A stretch of DNA of 64,000 nucleotides from Gordius sp. MW1 (taxonomy: Eukaryota; Nematomorpha; Gordioida; Gordea; Gordiidae), in contig OZ038532.1 in the NCBI GenBank assembly GCA_964036665.1, positions 1 through 64,000 on the forward strand, written 5' to 3'. The number at the start of each line of letters is the position of its first letter. Position 1 is the stretch's first letter. The translations under genes and the position numbers were made by a program. This document shows, piece by piece, positions 25,029 to 36,474 of the stretch. The notes beneath the pieces are model-generated. The model saw only the letters and a list, made by a program, of their open reading frames with translations. It searched no databases and was not told the origin of the DNA.

Positions 25029-26886
25029 CTCGGGCCTTCGGCCCTCGTGGGAAGGGGGAGGGGAGAAGGGAAGGGGGGAAGGGAAGGGGGGACGACTCAT
25101 CTTTACTTCGTATAAATGTATCATATTTGCTATGCAATTTATGGGCGAGAAAGGTGGGAAGGGGCGAGAATGCCTATAGGGGGGTATTAAATGCCTAATG
25201 ATTAATTAATTATTCATACAAATTTTCCATTTATAGGCAAAATGTAATATAGGCAAAATGTAATATAGGCGAAATGTAATATAGGCAAGGGTCAGGGTTA
25301 GATTTAGTGTTTGCATCTAGTTGCGTATTACATTAATTTTTACGGCCTTTAGTGATTATGGGTCTAACAAACAATATATTATAAAACATCACAATGTTAA
25401 GAATTTGCAGAATTGTTGGGAGAAATTTTTGTTCAATTTGAACAATTTTTAATTAAAAAAATCAAAAATTTGGCCAATGGTCATTTTTTTCCATCGGTCA
25501 GCAGCCAGCACACGGTAAAAATGGATATAAATTCACAAGAGTAAAAAAAAAGAAAAAAAAATTTTCGAATCACATTTTGGCCAATGGTCATTTTATTCCA
25601 TTGGTCAGCAGCCGGACACGGTAAATTCATAATAGTCAAAAAAAACGAAAAAAAAATTTTCGAATCATTGGCCAATGGTCATTTTTATTCCATTGGTCAG
25701 CAGCCAGCGGACGGCCAAAAAGTCATAATAGCAATGGTAGGAACAGGAACAATCATAATAGTCAAAAAAAAAAACGAAAAAAATAATTTCGATTCACATT
25801 TTGGCCAATGGTCATTTTTTCCATCGGTCAGGAGCCAGCGGAAGGCCAAAAAGTCATAATAGCAATGGTAGTAACAGGAATAATCATAATAGTCAAAAAA
25901 AACGAAAAAATAAACTCGGATTCACATTTTGCCAATAGTCATTTTTTTCATTGGTCAGCAGCCAGCGGACGGCCAAAAAGTCTTATTATCAATGATAGTA
26001 ACAAGAACAATCGTAATAGTCAAAACTAAAACGAAAAAAAAACTTGGAATCACATTTTGGCCAATGGTCATTTTTTCCATCGGTCAGCAGCCAGCGGACG
26101 GCCAAAAAGTCATAATAGCAATGGTAGTAACAGGAACAATCATAATAAGCAAAAAAAACGAAAAAATAAACTTGGATTCACATTTTGGCCAATGGTCATT
26201 TTTTTCATTGGTCAGCAGCCAGCAGACGGCCAAAAAGTCATAATAGCAATGGTAGTAACAGGAACAATCATAATAGTCAAAAAAAAAGACAAAACTTGAA
26301 TTCACATTTTGGCCAATGGTCATTTTTTTCATTGGTCAGCAGCCAGTGGACGGCCTAAAAGTCGTATTAGCAATGGTAGTAACAAAAACAATCATAATAG
26401 TCAAAAAAAAAAAAAAAAAAAATTTGGATTCACATTTTGGCCAATGGTCATTTTTGTCATTGATCAGCAGCCAGTGGACGGCCAAAAAGTCTTATTATCA
26501 ATGGTAGTAACAGGAACAATCATAAGAGTCTAAAAAACTCCGAGATTCTAACCCAAACCCTTGTAGTGGGGTAATTATGGCAATTAATATCAATGTTACC
26601 CAATTCAAAAACGAATAGATATACTTATGCATTAATTTAACGTAGCAATTAAAACCCGACCCCGCCCGGAAGCGAGGGAGATAGAGATGAGGGGTGGGGC
26701 ACCTCTTATGCATTAATTTAAAAAATAACACAGCGAGGGAGATAGAGATGAGGGGTGGGGCACCTCTTTCTCATGCATTAATTTAAAAAATCGATAACCT
26801 AATATACCCAATGCATAGATAGGGAGGACATCAACGGACATCAACGGACAACCAAAAACGAGCCCATAAATTGCATAGCAATTAAT
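25029..26886 (+). mobile_element. F-family element, full copy with nine repeat units
   Basis: One end has the hairpin GGGCC-TTC-GGCCC (25032-25044) followed by a purine-rich G/A tract. The other end reads ACCAAAAACGAGCCCATAA then TTGCATAGCAATTAA. The centre is an array of about nine units, each ~95-130 bp, marked by TTTTGGCCAATGGTCATTTT at about 25471, 25576, 25669, 25800, 25925, 26055, 26184, 26308 and 26437. CCAATGG and CCATTGG form a small inverted repeat in each unit. Short ORFs in several frames merely follow the array. There is no transposase. The structure recalls tandem-repeat-bearing non-autonomous Helentron-like elements, but that class is an inference. Confidence 0.8.
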
Positions 26887-27312
26887 AATTAAAATATAAT
26901 GTTTGTATTTGTGAAAAAATCTACATTTATTACAAGTTAAAATTGTTACCCATAAACCTTTTCTTAGTATTTCTAACTTAAGCTAGCTAATTTTAAATGG
27001 TTATTTTCAATGAAGTGTTATCATTTCTTAATGTATTCACAAAATGAGGCACTTGTTAGATTTTTTAACTAATAGTGTCAATGAAATGTTTATTTTTGAA
27101 TGTATAATTAAATATTTATCAGTTATATCAATTTTAAAAAATAATCAATACATTACGTTTGTCTTGATGACAAACAGAGAAACAAATTATTTTAAGATTT
27201 TATATCATTCATTTAAAGCTGATTGCTCAAAAAATGGTGCTTAGATGTCCCTGCAATTTTATCAGTATTAAAGTGTGGAAATTTGTAAGTAGTATATGTT
27301 CGATATCTTTTA
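26887..27312. other. AT-rich stretch, nothing recognised
   Basis: A 66-codon ORF near 27044 has no recognisable features and is likely chance. Confidence 0.5.
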
Positions 27313-28687
27313 TAATCTATCTATATATATAAAGTAAAGTCTAAATTCTGAAACTACCGGCCCGATTCGCGCGAAAATTTAGCCGTAGATGCCCAGGGCG
27401 GCCAGGGGTAAAATAGCTTTTTCAGAATCCTAAAATTCATTTTAGTTTTAAAAATATCGGACATTCGTTTTAAAAAAGGGCTAAACTCTCAAATTACCGG
27501 CCCGATTCGCGCGAAAAATTAGCCTTAGATGCCCAGGGCGGCCAGGGGTATAATAGCTTTTATTCCAAAAATACCTTTTCGTTTTAAAAATATAGGACAT
27601 TTCCCGGCCAGTTTCATTTATAGCATCATATCCAATAATGACGCCATAATACATACAAGGTTGAAGTTTTCTCAAATTAGATATTTAAAAGTATAATAAA
27701 AATGTTACAATATACGGTCAAAATTATTTTAAATTAAATAAATAAAATTTAAATTATGCAATTTTTGCCATTATTATCACGTGGTCGATCTTTCAGATTC
27801 CTAAAATACCTTTTCGTTTTAAAAATATCGGAAATTTCGTTTTAAAAAAGGGCTAAACTCTGAAACTACCGGCTTGATTCGCGCGAAAATTTAGCCGTAG
27901 GTGCCCAGGGCGGCCAGGGGTAAAATAGCTTTTTCAGATTCCTAAACCGTTTAGTTTTAAAAAATCGGACATTTCCCGGCCAGTCATTTATAGCATCATA
28001 TACGATAATGACGTCATACATACAAGGCTGAAGTTTTCTCGAATTTTATTATATTAAAGTGTAGAGGCTATGAATTAAATTAAACGCGCTAATTGGAATC
28101 AAAAACCTTCTTTCGCACGCTACTTTCCCTTGACCCCGTCTAGGCGAATTCTAACACGTTGCTTTATTTAATAGCCCCTCGTTTGTACTTATCCATCACG
28201 TTATTTTTATTTTAATAGCCCCTTGCTTGTACTTAACCATCACGTTGGGGTCACCAAATGAAGTGGTTATTTCATTAATTAGAAGAGATACTTTTGTAAT
28301 CGAGTTTATTGTTAGTGTAAAATATATGCAAAAAAAATGAATAATGATCATGTTAGTTTTAAAGGTTGTGCTCATGTAGCTGCGCGAGCCCATTATCATT
28401 TGAATAATCAGGCGATGGTTGAATACAAGCGAGGGGCTATTAAAATAAAAATAACGTGATGGTTAAGTACAAGCGAGGGGCTATTAAAATAAAATAACGT
28501 GATGGTTAAGTACAAACGAGGGGCTATTAAATAAAGTAACGTGTTAGAATTCGCCTAGACGGGGTCAAGGGAAAGTAGCGTGCGAAAGAAGGTTTTTGAT
28601 TCCAATTAGCGCGTTTAATTTAATTCGTAGCCTCTACAAAAGAAAATTGTATTTTTAACAAAACAACGTTTGCCGGGTCAGCTAGTA
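27313..28687 (+). mobile_element. Helitron-like element M, copy with nested foldback
   Basis: Starts TCTATATATATAAAGTAAAG and ends CAACGTTTGCCGGGTCAGCTAGTA. It carries three copies of the GATGCCCAGGGCGGCCAGGG block (near 27390, 27530 and 27900) and lacks the CATA array present in the inverse copy at 20124-22112. A 577 bp foldback element is inserted 27 bp before the terminal CAACG motif. Confidence 0.75.
28061..28637. mobile_element. Foldback element with ~180 bp inverted termini
   Basis: The left arm starts GTAGAGGCTATGAATTAAAT and the right arm ends with its inverse. The arms stay complementary through TTGACCCCGTCTAGGCG and a tandem block containing CGTGATGGTTAAGTACAA. The block occurs twice in the left arm and up to three times in the right. 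The related element M copy near 20155-20180 is uninterrupted at this point (its inverse reads ATTAAAGAAAATTG), so the insertion boundaries are confirmed by an empty site. No coding capacity was seen. Confidence 0.85.
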
Positions 28688-28689
28688 TT

Positions 28690-29435
28690 AAAATAAACAA
28701 AAAATTCTATTTCAAAATTAAATAATGGCTAGAGGTTAAATTTAAATGATGTTTAGTTTTATTTTCAATGTAATGTATTTTAACAATCTACAATACAAAA
28801 ATAATTACGAAAGCAAGCATTTTAGCCTAAATTTGGGTTTAGATTAATCCATTTAATAGACTGCACTTCTTTTTAAAAGGGGTTACGAAATGTTAATAAT
28901 GATGGGCTATCCCATATTTATCTAAACAAATATCATATTTAATATTTTTTTAATTTTACTGTAATAGGGAGAATAAACGTTGCCGAATTAAATCTATCCT
29001 TTACACTGCCATATTAAAATGAATTTTGCATCATCTTTTAAGTGAATTTTTGAATTGGACTGAATATAATAAATAATTACACTGGCTTAGCCATAAAGAG
29101 GGAGGGCTGCCCCTAATATTTTAATTTCTTATAAATTTAACTAATTTTATTAAAATTTAAAAATTTCATCCTTTTACCAATACAATCCAGATGAATATAT
29201 TAAAAGGCCTAATTTAAAAAGAGGTCCATTTTTTCAGCATATTAATTGTGCATGAGTAAGTTGGCGTTTAGCTATGATTTTAGATTAAAGTGTAAGAATA
29301 TGCAGGCTCATTATTTAAAATAAGCCCAATTAATGTCTCAAAAGCTAACAACTATGGCTAAATGTTCATTCGAAACTAAATGTATGTTTCACCTAAATTC
29401 AGATTATACAAATAATAAATTCGAAAAAGATATAA
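28690..29435. other. AT-rich stretch, nothing recognised
   Basis: No gene or repeat boundary could be supported. Confidence 0.5.
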
Positions 29436-29439
29436 ATTT

Positions 29440-30250
29440 TTTACGCCGTCGGGTCTTTTACCGTCAGTGGAGCTTAGGCCTGCCGGTTTTTGTGAATTAG
29501 GAAAGCCGGCTTTTTTCAAAAATTGCCCGAGTATTTTAGTTTATTGTGGCATGACTGGGATGCCGCCCCTTGCTGTAAGGCAGTGTAGAGTATGATGGCC
29601 GTTTGCTAGAACGGGTTGGCGAGAGAGGTCGCAGTTGAATGGGGACACAATGTCGCAGCCGGGGCGTAGGCCTACAGCTATTCGAAGTTCCTCACCCGAC
29701 AAGTGTAACCCGAGGTTTTGACTTGGTAGGGCCTCGAGCCATTCGTAGCTCCCGGAGGATGCCCAATTGAAGTAAAGATTTCTCAAAGTAGGTTGTTCGA
29801 AGAGAGATAAGCTACGGAACGTGCTATCAGTGGTTAATTCCATTACTTTTGGGTGGTTCCAGTTTGGGTGAGTTGAGGAATTTAGTGAGATAAACCCTGA
29901 TATTAAAGTAAATGGGGGGGGGGGGGGGAGGGGGTCGGATGCCTATACAACTATTCTTGGAGGGAAGAGTGGCTTAGAGCCATTGGAGAGTCTTAGATTT
30001 TAGGTTAAGGCATGGTTCGATTAGCATTCGAATTTTTTTTTGATTGCGTGGAGTAAGTTAACGCTTAAAAAGACGGGCGACACGCGTAAAGCATAGTTTA
30101 TTTCGAGTATAAAGAAGAAGTTTTTTACGAGAAGGGTGTGGCTTATGGAGTCGATAAAGTCGAAGAAAAGCTCTAAGAATGTTTCAGTAGTTTTGACACC
30201 TCCTATGGGAGCGCCTAAACAATGAAAGTCATCTCTTGTTATAACTGGAA
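29440..30250 (-). pseudogene. RT-RLE retrotransposon, 5'-truncated copy
   Basis: On the minus strand the copy starts in the RT thumb (HCLGAPIGGVKTTETF, matching LTHLGSPIGG of the neighbouring copy). It then passes a 100-codon open piece (29541-29843) containing LHLSGEELRIAVGLRPGCDI, and reaches the nuclease motif TDGKRPDGV near 29450-29470. In the zinc cluster the second cysteine is replaced (CDLS instead of CNLC), and a frame break follows LHC. A G-run interrupts it near 29914-29930. It ends before the WD part of the nuclease. It lies directly downstream of the 3' end of the better copy, in the same orientation. It is inactive. Confidence 0.8.
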
Positions 30251-30454
30251 ATGGTAGGGAGAGTTTGTTGTTTTATAATAAAAATATAAGGAGTTCAAAT
30301 ATAATATGGTTATATTTATTTACTTAATACAAATAAAAAGGGTTAAGATGATAATCTCATTTAAGTACCTATAAAAGAATCTTTTAAATTACACTTTGAT
30401 AAATTTTTTTTAATAGGCATTTTTATTAAATGAAACTATAAAAAACTATAAAAA

Positions 30455-31849
30455 TTATATGCGAGGTAAACATTCAAAAAGTGGGATAGCGTTGAAATGA
30501 CAAATAAAGATTCCGATTTTCTGTTTAATGAAAAAAGTTTCCCTATTGTCAAGAGTATTGGCAGCTATACGGCGTCCCAATTCTTTCAGAAGGGCTTGGG
30601 TTTTAGGACCTATTGTTGTAAGAGGAGTGGTCACTATAGGGGAGAAAAGCAGTGAGAAATTAAGTTCTGCATATTTAGCGGACTTTAATCTTTCAGAATC
30701 AACAAGGGGACCTTTGTTTTGGTTTAAGGGAGCATAGGCATCTGGACAAGTGTAGTCCCAAGCTAGGCATAGCCCTTTTGCCCATGGGATGAGGGTCTGT
30801 TCATCAGGTCTCTTCTTGTCGCTAAGGCAAAGACCATTAGGCTCTAATTGGGAGGGAAAGCCCGCCTTTTTTAATGTCTTCTGTAGAAGAGCATTAACAG
30901 ATGTGTGCCGTAGAAATCTGGCCTTATTAAATTTGCAATGAAGGCCGTGGTGACCTTTTGTACCAACGGATGAGCCACATAAGTTGCATTGATGAGGGGC
31001 AACTATATCACATCCTAGGCGGAGCCCTGTTGCAATCCTGAACTCGTTGTTGGAAAGTTGAAGGTCATGAGTCCGACTTGGGATGGCCTCCAACCACTTG
31101 TGGCCGGACCTTGATGCGGAACTTCTTAAAGCTGGTAACTCCTCCAACGATGCGCCCGATATAAGAGTTTTAAGGGAATGGTCGTAGAGAGGAGTGTTCC
31201 AACTTTTTTGAGTGTTTATGGTAGGGAATGGTGTGTTAGGGTCGGACAAAGAACTCCACATGTCGAGAGCGAATTGGGTGGAGGGATCTGGTTGATCGAT
31301 TATTTTGTCGATGATTAGTTTGGCTGAAAGTCGACTCGAGATGAAGGCCGACAATAGAGAGGGTGATCTCACGCCCAAACCTCCATATTTTGTGGGGAGA
31401 CATGCTTGTTTCCATTGGGACCCTGTAAAAGAAAGGTTTGTGATTTCATCGACAACATCTTTGAGTTTTTGGTCAAATAAAGATAGAGAACTGGGATTTA
31501 AAAATGAGGTGGATGACCTGAAGGTATAATTTATCTCAGGTAGAGAATAGCAGTTTTTAATTAAAAAGAAAGCCTGGTGGGCTGGCAAGGAAGAAAGGAG
31601 GGGTTTGATTACTACTAGTTTTTGTACTTTCTCTGTTAATAACTTGTTACAAGGGTGTGAGCCACCTATGGGAGACCCTAAGTGCGTTAGTTCATTAGGG
31701 TGAATATGTTTGAAAGCGTCAAAGTATGGGTCTAGGCTTAAAGGGTCAGTATTGTTTTTGCAAACCTCGGTCTTGATATGATTTAGGTGGAGACCAATTT
31801 TTGAAGCTTCGACTTCAAGATATGAGAGGGCTTTTGACGTCTTCGGCAT
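30455..31849 (-). CDS. RT thumb plus restriction-like endonuclease, non-LTR retrotransposon
   Basis: An open frame of 464 codons, the best preserved retrotransposon piece in the window. Residues 1-70 continue the RT palm after motif C into the thumb (LTHLGSPIGG at 54-63). Residues 288-305 form a zinc cluster C-x2-C-x8-H-x4-C. RHTSVN follows at 314-319, LEP near 335, the catalytic KRPD at 346-349 and WDYT at 364-367. This is the CCHC plus PD-(D/E)XK nuclease arrangement of R2/R4/NeSL/HERO-type elements, which nick a target site and prime reverse transcription there. The initial ATG is not a real start. The RT reading frame continues upstream with a one-base shift near 31830, so the element is probably dead unless the shift is an assembly error. 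Shorter ORFs on the opposite strand are shadows. Confidence 0.85.
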   Translation of the reverse strand: MPKTSKALSYLEVEASKIGLHLNHIKTEVCKNNTDPLSLDPYFDAFKHIHPNELTHLGSPIGGSHPCNKLLTEKVQKLVVIKPLLSSLPAHQAFFLIKNCYSLPEINYTFRSSTSFLNPSSLSLFDQKLKDVVDEITNLSFTGSQWKQACLPTKYGGLGVRSPSLLSAFISSRLSAKLIIDKIIDQPDPSTQFALDMWSSLSDPNTPFPTINTQKSWNTPLYDHSLKTLISGASLEELPALRSSASRSGHKWLEAIPSRTHDLQLSNNEFRIATGLRLGCDIVAPHQCNLCGSSVGTKGHHGLHCKFNKARFLRHTSVNALLQKTLKKAGFPSQLEPNGLCLSDKKRPDEQTLIPWAKGLCLAWDYTCPDAYAPLNQNKGPLVDSERLKSAKYAELNFSLLFSPIVTTPLTTIGPKTQALLKELGRRIAANTLDNRETFFIKQKIGIFICHFNAIPLFECLPRI

Positions 31850-32400
31850 TTCCTTTGATGGTACTATCGTCTAGGTACAACAAGTTGAGTGATAGATTAT
31901 ATTTAGAGGCTAGGTCTTCAGTCAGGGATTTTTTACCTAGGAATAGTAGGGGGCCTAGCGGGTCTCCTTGTTGGATGCCGTCACTCGATGCTATTATTTT
32001 GGAATTAAAGTTGAGCGTGGAAGTAGGAGCGTAGCATGCGTTAAGGAAAATGAAGTACTCGGGAAGGGATTTGTAAGCCTCTGTTAAGAAGTGTGACCTG
32101 TAAATCGTGTTAAAGGCGTTTTTGAAGTCAATCTTAGCTAGGATCGAATGGTCGGGATGGGCGAGGGTATGCGGACAGCGTGAGAGGCGATTTCACAACC
32201 ACCCTTGATTCCGAAACCTAGTTGGGTGGGAGCTAATTGATCTGCAATGTCGGATTTTACTCGAGCAATAATTAGTTTGCAGCATAGGCGTCTAAATATT
32301 GAACCCATGGCAATTGGACGAAGGCCACCATCAGGTTTGGTGAGAGATATTAAATGTAGGGGTTTAAGCCTACTTTAATCTAACCAAAGGAACTTTATTA
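31825..32400 (-). pseudogene. RT palm/fingers of the same retrotransposon, frameshifted
   Basis: Continuing upstream on the minus strand are the RT motifs in order. LTKPDGGLRPIAMGS (motif 1/2) lies near 32300-32345. QLGFGIKGG lies near 32210. Motif A, AKIDFKNAFNT, lies near 32110-32140. Motif B, GIQQGDPLGP, lies near 31950-31980. Motif C, LYLDDSTIKG, lies near 31850-31880. One frame shift separates the HAVR region from motif A (near 32165), and a second lies just after motif C (near 31830). All catalytic aspartates are kept (D of motif A and YLDD). The part 5' of motif 1 and any N-terminal DNA-binding domain are not found before 32400, so the element is 5'-truncated. Confidence 0.82.
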
Positions 32401-32980
32401 ATATCAAAAGATATAATATAAGGATAATCAATGGCTACGCATTAGTTAATATATCATACTATCGAGGTAAATATGCATAACTCGTACGTTTTTAGGGGGC
32501 TATTCAAATTATAATGATTGTGAATAGAATATCGGAGTATAAATAGTGTGTATTCAAATCGAGTAACCTCTCTTCTAAGGTAACTATAATTTCCCTATAG
32601 ATACTCACCTTCTTAAAAATTGCATACGCCGAAATTATAGTCCTTGCTTTTAAATGCCGTGAAGGTTTGTGTTGTTTGTGATGGCCGTGTTGAGTAGTGG
32701 ACAATTTTAATTACGGCAGACGTTGCAGAAGACATTGTTTAGTGTAATAAAGGCAACCAGACAGTTAAGATCGTTCCACATATTGGGACACATTTACCTT
32801 GAGATTGTTTGTATGTCGATCTCTTTGCCGGTGTCGTATTTGGTGATGGTTTGAGAACCTAGTGCCCAAAAATAATCAAAGGTATGTTTTGGGGGAGATA
32901 AAAACAAAAATGTAGAGTTGGGGTTATAAATATTTTTAGGGGGAGGAATAACATAGATTCGGCTCCCCCGTTTTATTAAA
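32401..32980. other. AT-rich stretch, nothing recognised
   Basis: A 66-codon minus-strand ORF near 32504-32704 has no recognisable features. Confidence 0.5.
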
Positions 32981-32984
32981 CAAA

Positions 32985-33413
32985 TTTTTGTTTTTAATCT
33001 TGTCCTTTGTCTCTATAAAATAAGACACAATGAAAAATGGCTATCACTAGCCCCTTTCCGACTAGCCACGGCTCTTGTTTTTTTAAACAATTAATAAGTT
33101 AACATGCTTCATTGCAAATAAAAATTTAATAATTACACGGTTTATATTTAAAAAATATCCCTTTAAAAGATAAAACTTAAATTAGTCTAAACTATACAAC
33201 CAAAAAAATTTCATGAATACAAAATTTTGTCAGGGCTACTAAAAGCCCTCTAAAATTTTTTCCTCTATGAAATTTTTAATTTTCATTTTTCTGAAAGAAA
33301 ATACCTTATGACAAAATACACATATGGTTTAAATTTTAATGTTTTATAATTTTTCTAAATTATTTGAAAGGATAAAAGTACCCCGGTCTACCACTAGCCT
33401 CGGTCTCTCTTAG
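32985..33413. mobile_element. GGGGAGACC MITE, 3' part
   Basis: Aligns by eye with 61545-61975. Shared blocks are ATGGCTATCACTAGCCCC, a TTTAATAATTACACGGTTT segment and the terminus TACCCCGGTCTACC...CCTCGGTCTCTCTTA. The left half is missing. Confidence 0.65.
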
Positions 33414-33415
33414 CT

Positions 33416-34635
33416 GATTTTATCTTAATACCTGTCTATAATTATGCGTACATGAAAATTCACTATACATTTATATAAAATATTTTATTCGTGAAACTAT
33501 CAAAACCTTAGGAACATTCATTCACTTTGTCCATATATTTGTATATCAGCTTTATGTTCTTGACTAAAATTTTGTAAATCAAATTTTGTATTTTTGTTTT
33601 AAATGCTTATATAGACTTTTTGGCAACAATTAAGAAATATTTTATACCATCTCCCCTCTAAAAATTTATAACGGCCATCACTGTTTAATAAGGTAAAACT
33701 ATTAAGACTTTGCCAAATTAATGTCACCTGAATAGCCTTATAAACTGTATTGTGGGTGAATACGTTTTGAACAGTTTGAGTAAATTTGATTTATTATAAA
33801 TCTATTTGTAAGGATAGAACTCTTAATTATGATTAGTGCAGTGCAAAATATTGGAAACGTATAGATTACTCTAATCTATACAGAGAGAGAAAGAGGTTCT
33901 TAAAATGATAAGGGATATGCAATGCTTGGTAGAGTTTCAAGTTCAAATAATATAACAAAACTGAAAAAAGAAATGATTCTCCTTTTTATTGAGAGAGCGT
34001 ATTTTTTGCGCATCCCCCCCTTACTTTATTGTTCCCCCATATTATGAACGAACTACATTAGTAATCAAGCACATTTTTCAGGCGAGTGCATTAGAACAAT
34101 TTAGACGGCTTTTTTATGATGATTATTCAAATAGTTGTTAAATAGTTTTATTGATTTTAATATCCAATTGCTTATAATTAAGCACCGATTTCCTTTTAAA
34201 TAAATAATAGACTAAAATTTTAGAATTAAAGGATAAGCATTCGTTACCTAGTATTTAACGATTAATTAAGGTAATAGATCTAAAAACTTTCATTAATAGA
34301 AAATAATATCCATTCCGTCGACTAACATCAATTATATTTTAGCTTTTAATCAATTTTCTTAGTTTTGTAAAAGATAATGCTCTTCCTTTTTATTACATTC
34401 CGACACTATATCTGGTCTTAAGTTCTAAAAACATTCATGTTTTTTATCTTCCTTGTCTCTCGACCTAATTACTCAATTTAGTGGCTGCAATATTTTCTAA
34501 ATTTAATATTGTGCTAAACAGTTTATTTATATTTTAGTTAAAGATACAAATTATTTAGAGGTTAATGAAATAATTAAAATATATTATAAATATTTGTAAA
34601 TTATTCCGTTACTGAAAATGATTTATATTTACAGA
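33416..34635. other. AT-rich stretch, nothing recognised
   Basis: No ORF, exon or element boundary could be supported. Confidence 0.5.
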
Positions 34636-35500
34636 TAGTAAAGCCGATTTTCTGTATGAAAAAAGATTCGCGATTAGCAAAGATATTTATGGCTTGGGGG
34701 TTGTGATAGTGGTTGTCTTAATGGGACAAAAAGTTTCTTCTAAAAATTTTCATATGGGTTAATTGGGGATCCTAGTAAAGTTAATGGGGAGGAATCTATT
34801 AATTTGTAACATATACATCCTGGTTGATTATGTTGTATCAAGAGGACAAAGAGTTTTAGCTTGATTTAACGATAAAACAAGTTTTCTTAATTCGTCTTCT
34901 AGGTAACTTAGGATAAAACGACTTATCGTCAATATACCATTGTCAAATTAAACTTCGTTGTCAGCATCAAAAAGTTTTAATACCTAGGGAAAACAAAAGC
35001 GTCCTAGAGGGTCACCTTGTTGAATACCACTATAGTTGATGATATGCTTTTATAATTAAAACAAAGTACTGAGCGTATTAAAGTGGTAAGAAAAATTTGT
35101 ACTCTGCATGCAGCTATTTCACTTCACACACTCCTTTGGCATCTCCGAGTTTGGAGCGAGAATTTTCACAGCTTTAATATCTATTCACTTTGTGATAAGT
35201 TTAGAAATGTAAAACAGAGCCCATTGCTGTAGGTCGAATTTCTCCATCTAATTTTAAAATAATACTAAAGTAGCGCCGTAGAAATGTGGGGCTACTAATT
35301 AGGGGATTAGGCATTTGACGTTGATAGAGTGCTAAAGAAAACTTAAGCGGTCTATTAAGAAATTTGATCATATTAAAAGTTAGGCTCGAGGAGCGTTGAG
35401 AGTATTGATAGTTGCAAAGACTTCTAAAGTTGAGATGTCTTGGTGCTTCGAATTCATAGGTTAAAGTCTGGCGATATTTTATAGAGGAAGTTAAGGGAAT
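34636..35500 (-). pseudogene. RT-RLE retrotransposon, heavily degraded
   Basis: On the minus strand, LDGEIRPTAMGSVL (RT motif 1/2) is readable near 35215-35265 and INYSGIQQGDPLG (motif B) near 35000-35040. The C-terminal end ANRESFFIQKIGF lies near 34640-34690. The middle, with the zinc cluster and nuclease core, appears deleted or unreadable. It lies next to a plus-strand nuclease fragment of the same family. It is inactive. Confidence 0.72.
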
Positions 35501-35504
35501 TGCA

Positions 35505-35906
35505 GCTTGAATGTCACGCCCAGATCAACCTTTTGATTCAAACCGCTTTACTAAAAGCCGGCTTCTCTTCTATTCTCGAACCATCACAACCCACTCTTGA
35601 GTGGAACATCCACAATTCCATGGGATGATGGTAAGTTCCTATCTTGGGACTTTTGCACCGACGTATTTGCACCCTCTAACAATAACGCTGACCCATTAGC
35701 TCTAGCGGAAGTACGCAAAACTCATAAATACCGTGATATAATTCCTTCTATAATTTTTATCCCTATCGTGGCTTCTTGTTCCGCCACTTTTGACAAACAG
35801 GCATTAGCCTTCTTTAAATTGATAGGAAAGAAATCTCCCGAAGGAAAATACTCAGCAAGTTTTCTTTTGCGCAAAAAAATAGGAATTTTAATAGCCAAAT
35901 ACAATT
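35505..35906 (+). pseudogene. RT-RLE retrotransposon, nuclease end
   Basis: On the plus strand, LIQTALLKAGFSSILEPS (35528-35585) is followed by TIPWDDGKFLSWDFCTDVFAPS, then KYRD, FIPIVASCSATF, ALAFFKLIGKKSPEGK and FLLRKKIGI. The RPD catalytic triplet expected between LEPS and IPW is not readable; a short deletion and frame change lie there. A 128-codon ORF covers 35597-35983, but its last part runs into the adjacent F element. The F element starts at about 35907 and has removed the natural end. Confidence 0.78.
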
Positions 35907-36474
35907 ACTCGGGCCTTTGGCCCTCGTGGGAAGGGGGAGGGGGGAAGGGAAGGGGGAACGAAACTCATCTATACTCCGTATAACGTGGCATATTTGCTAT
36001 GCAATTTATGGGCGAGAAAGGTGGGAAGGGGCGAGAATGCCTATGAGGTGGTATAAATGCAAAATAATTGGACTGACGGGCATAGGGTAAATATCAATGG
36101 TAACCAATTTAAAAACGAAACAAAAATTAAAATTTCGAATCACATTTTGGCCAATGGTCATTTTTCCATTGGTCTGTAGCCTGCGGACGGTCAAAAAGTC
36201 AAAATATAGATGGTATTAACAAAAACAATATATTAATTTAATTAAAAAAAATTTTTTGCCCTCTCCGGTATTCGAACCCACATTAGTAGAGGCATAGGCT
36301 TTTGTAGGGGGGGGGGGCACAGGGACCCATATCAGTAGAGGCATAGGCCCTTGTAGGGGAGTAATTATCAATGTTAACCTAATATACCAATTCAAAAACC
36401 AGCAAGTCAGAACTTTGGAGGACGGACAGACAACGAACAATAAAAAGCTAGCCCATATATTGCATACCAATTAA
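35907..36474 (+). mobile_element. F-family element, short copy
   Basis: Starts CTCGGGCCTTTGGCCCTCG (a hairpin) with the same G/A-rich tract. It has a single TTTTGGCCAATGGTCATTTT unit near 36145, a CCGGTATTCGAACCCAC segment (T-loop-like), and ends AGCCCATATATTGCATACC. At ~568 bp it is the minimal form of the family. Confidence 0.75.

Noticed and set aside
25471-26520. Regularly spaced repeats suggestive of a CRISPR array
   Set aside because: The whole ~95-130 bp unit is repeated, with no unique spacers, and the context is eukaryotic.
25481-26533. Overlapping ORFs containing FGQWSFF or WPMVIFF repeats
   Set aside because: They are translations of the F-family tandem units in several frames, as are those at 40508-40769, 44617-44940 and 46531-47394.
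30455-32400. Telomerase or a domesticated reverse transcriptase next to the telomere
   Set aside because: The motifs GIQQGDPLGP, YLDD, CCHC and KRPD are those of an RLE non-LTR retrotransposon, and frameshifts are present.
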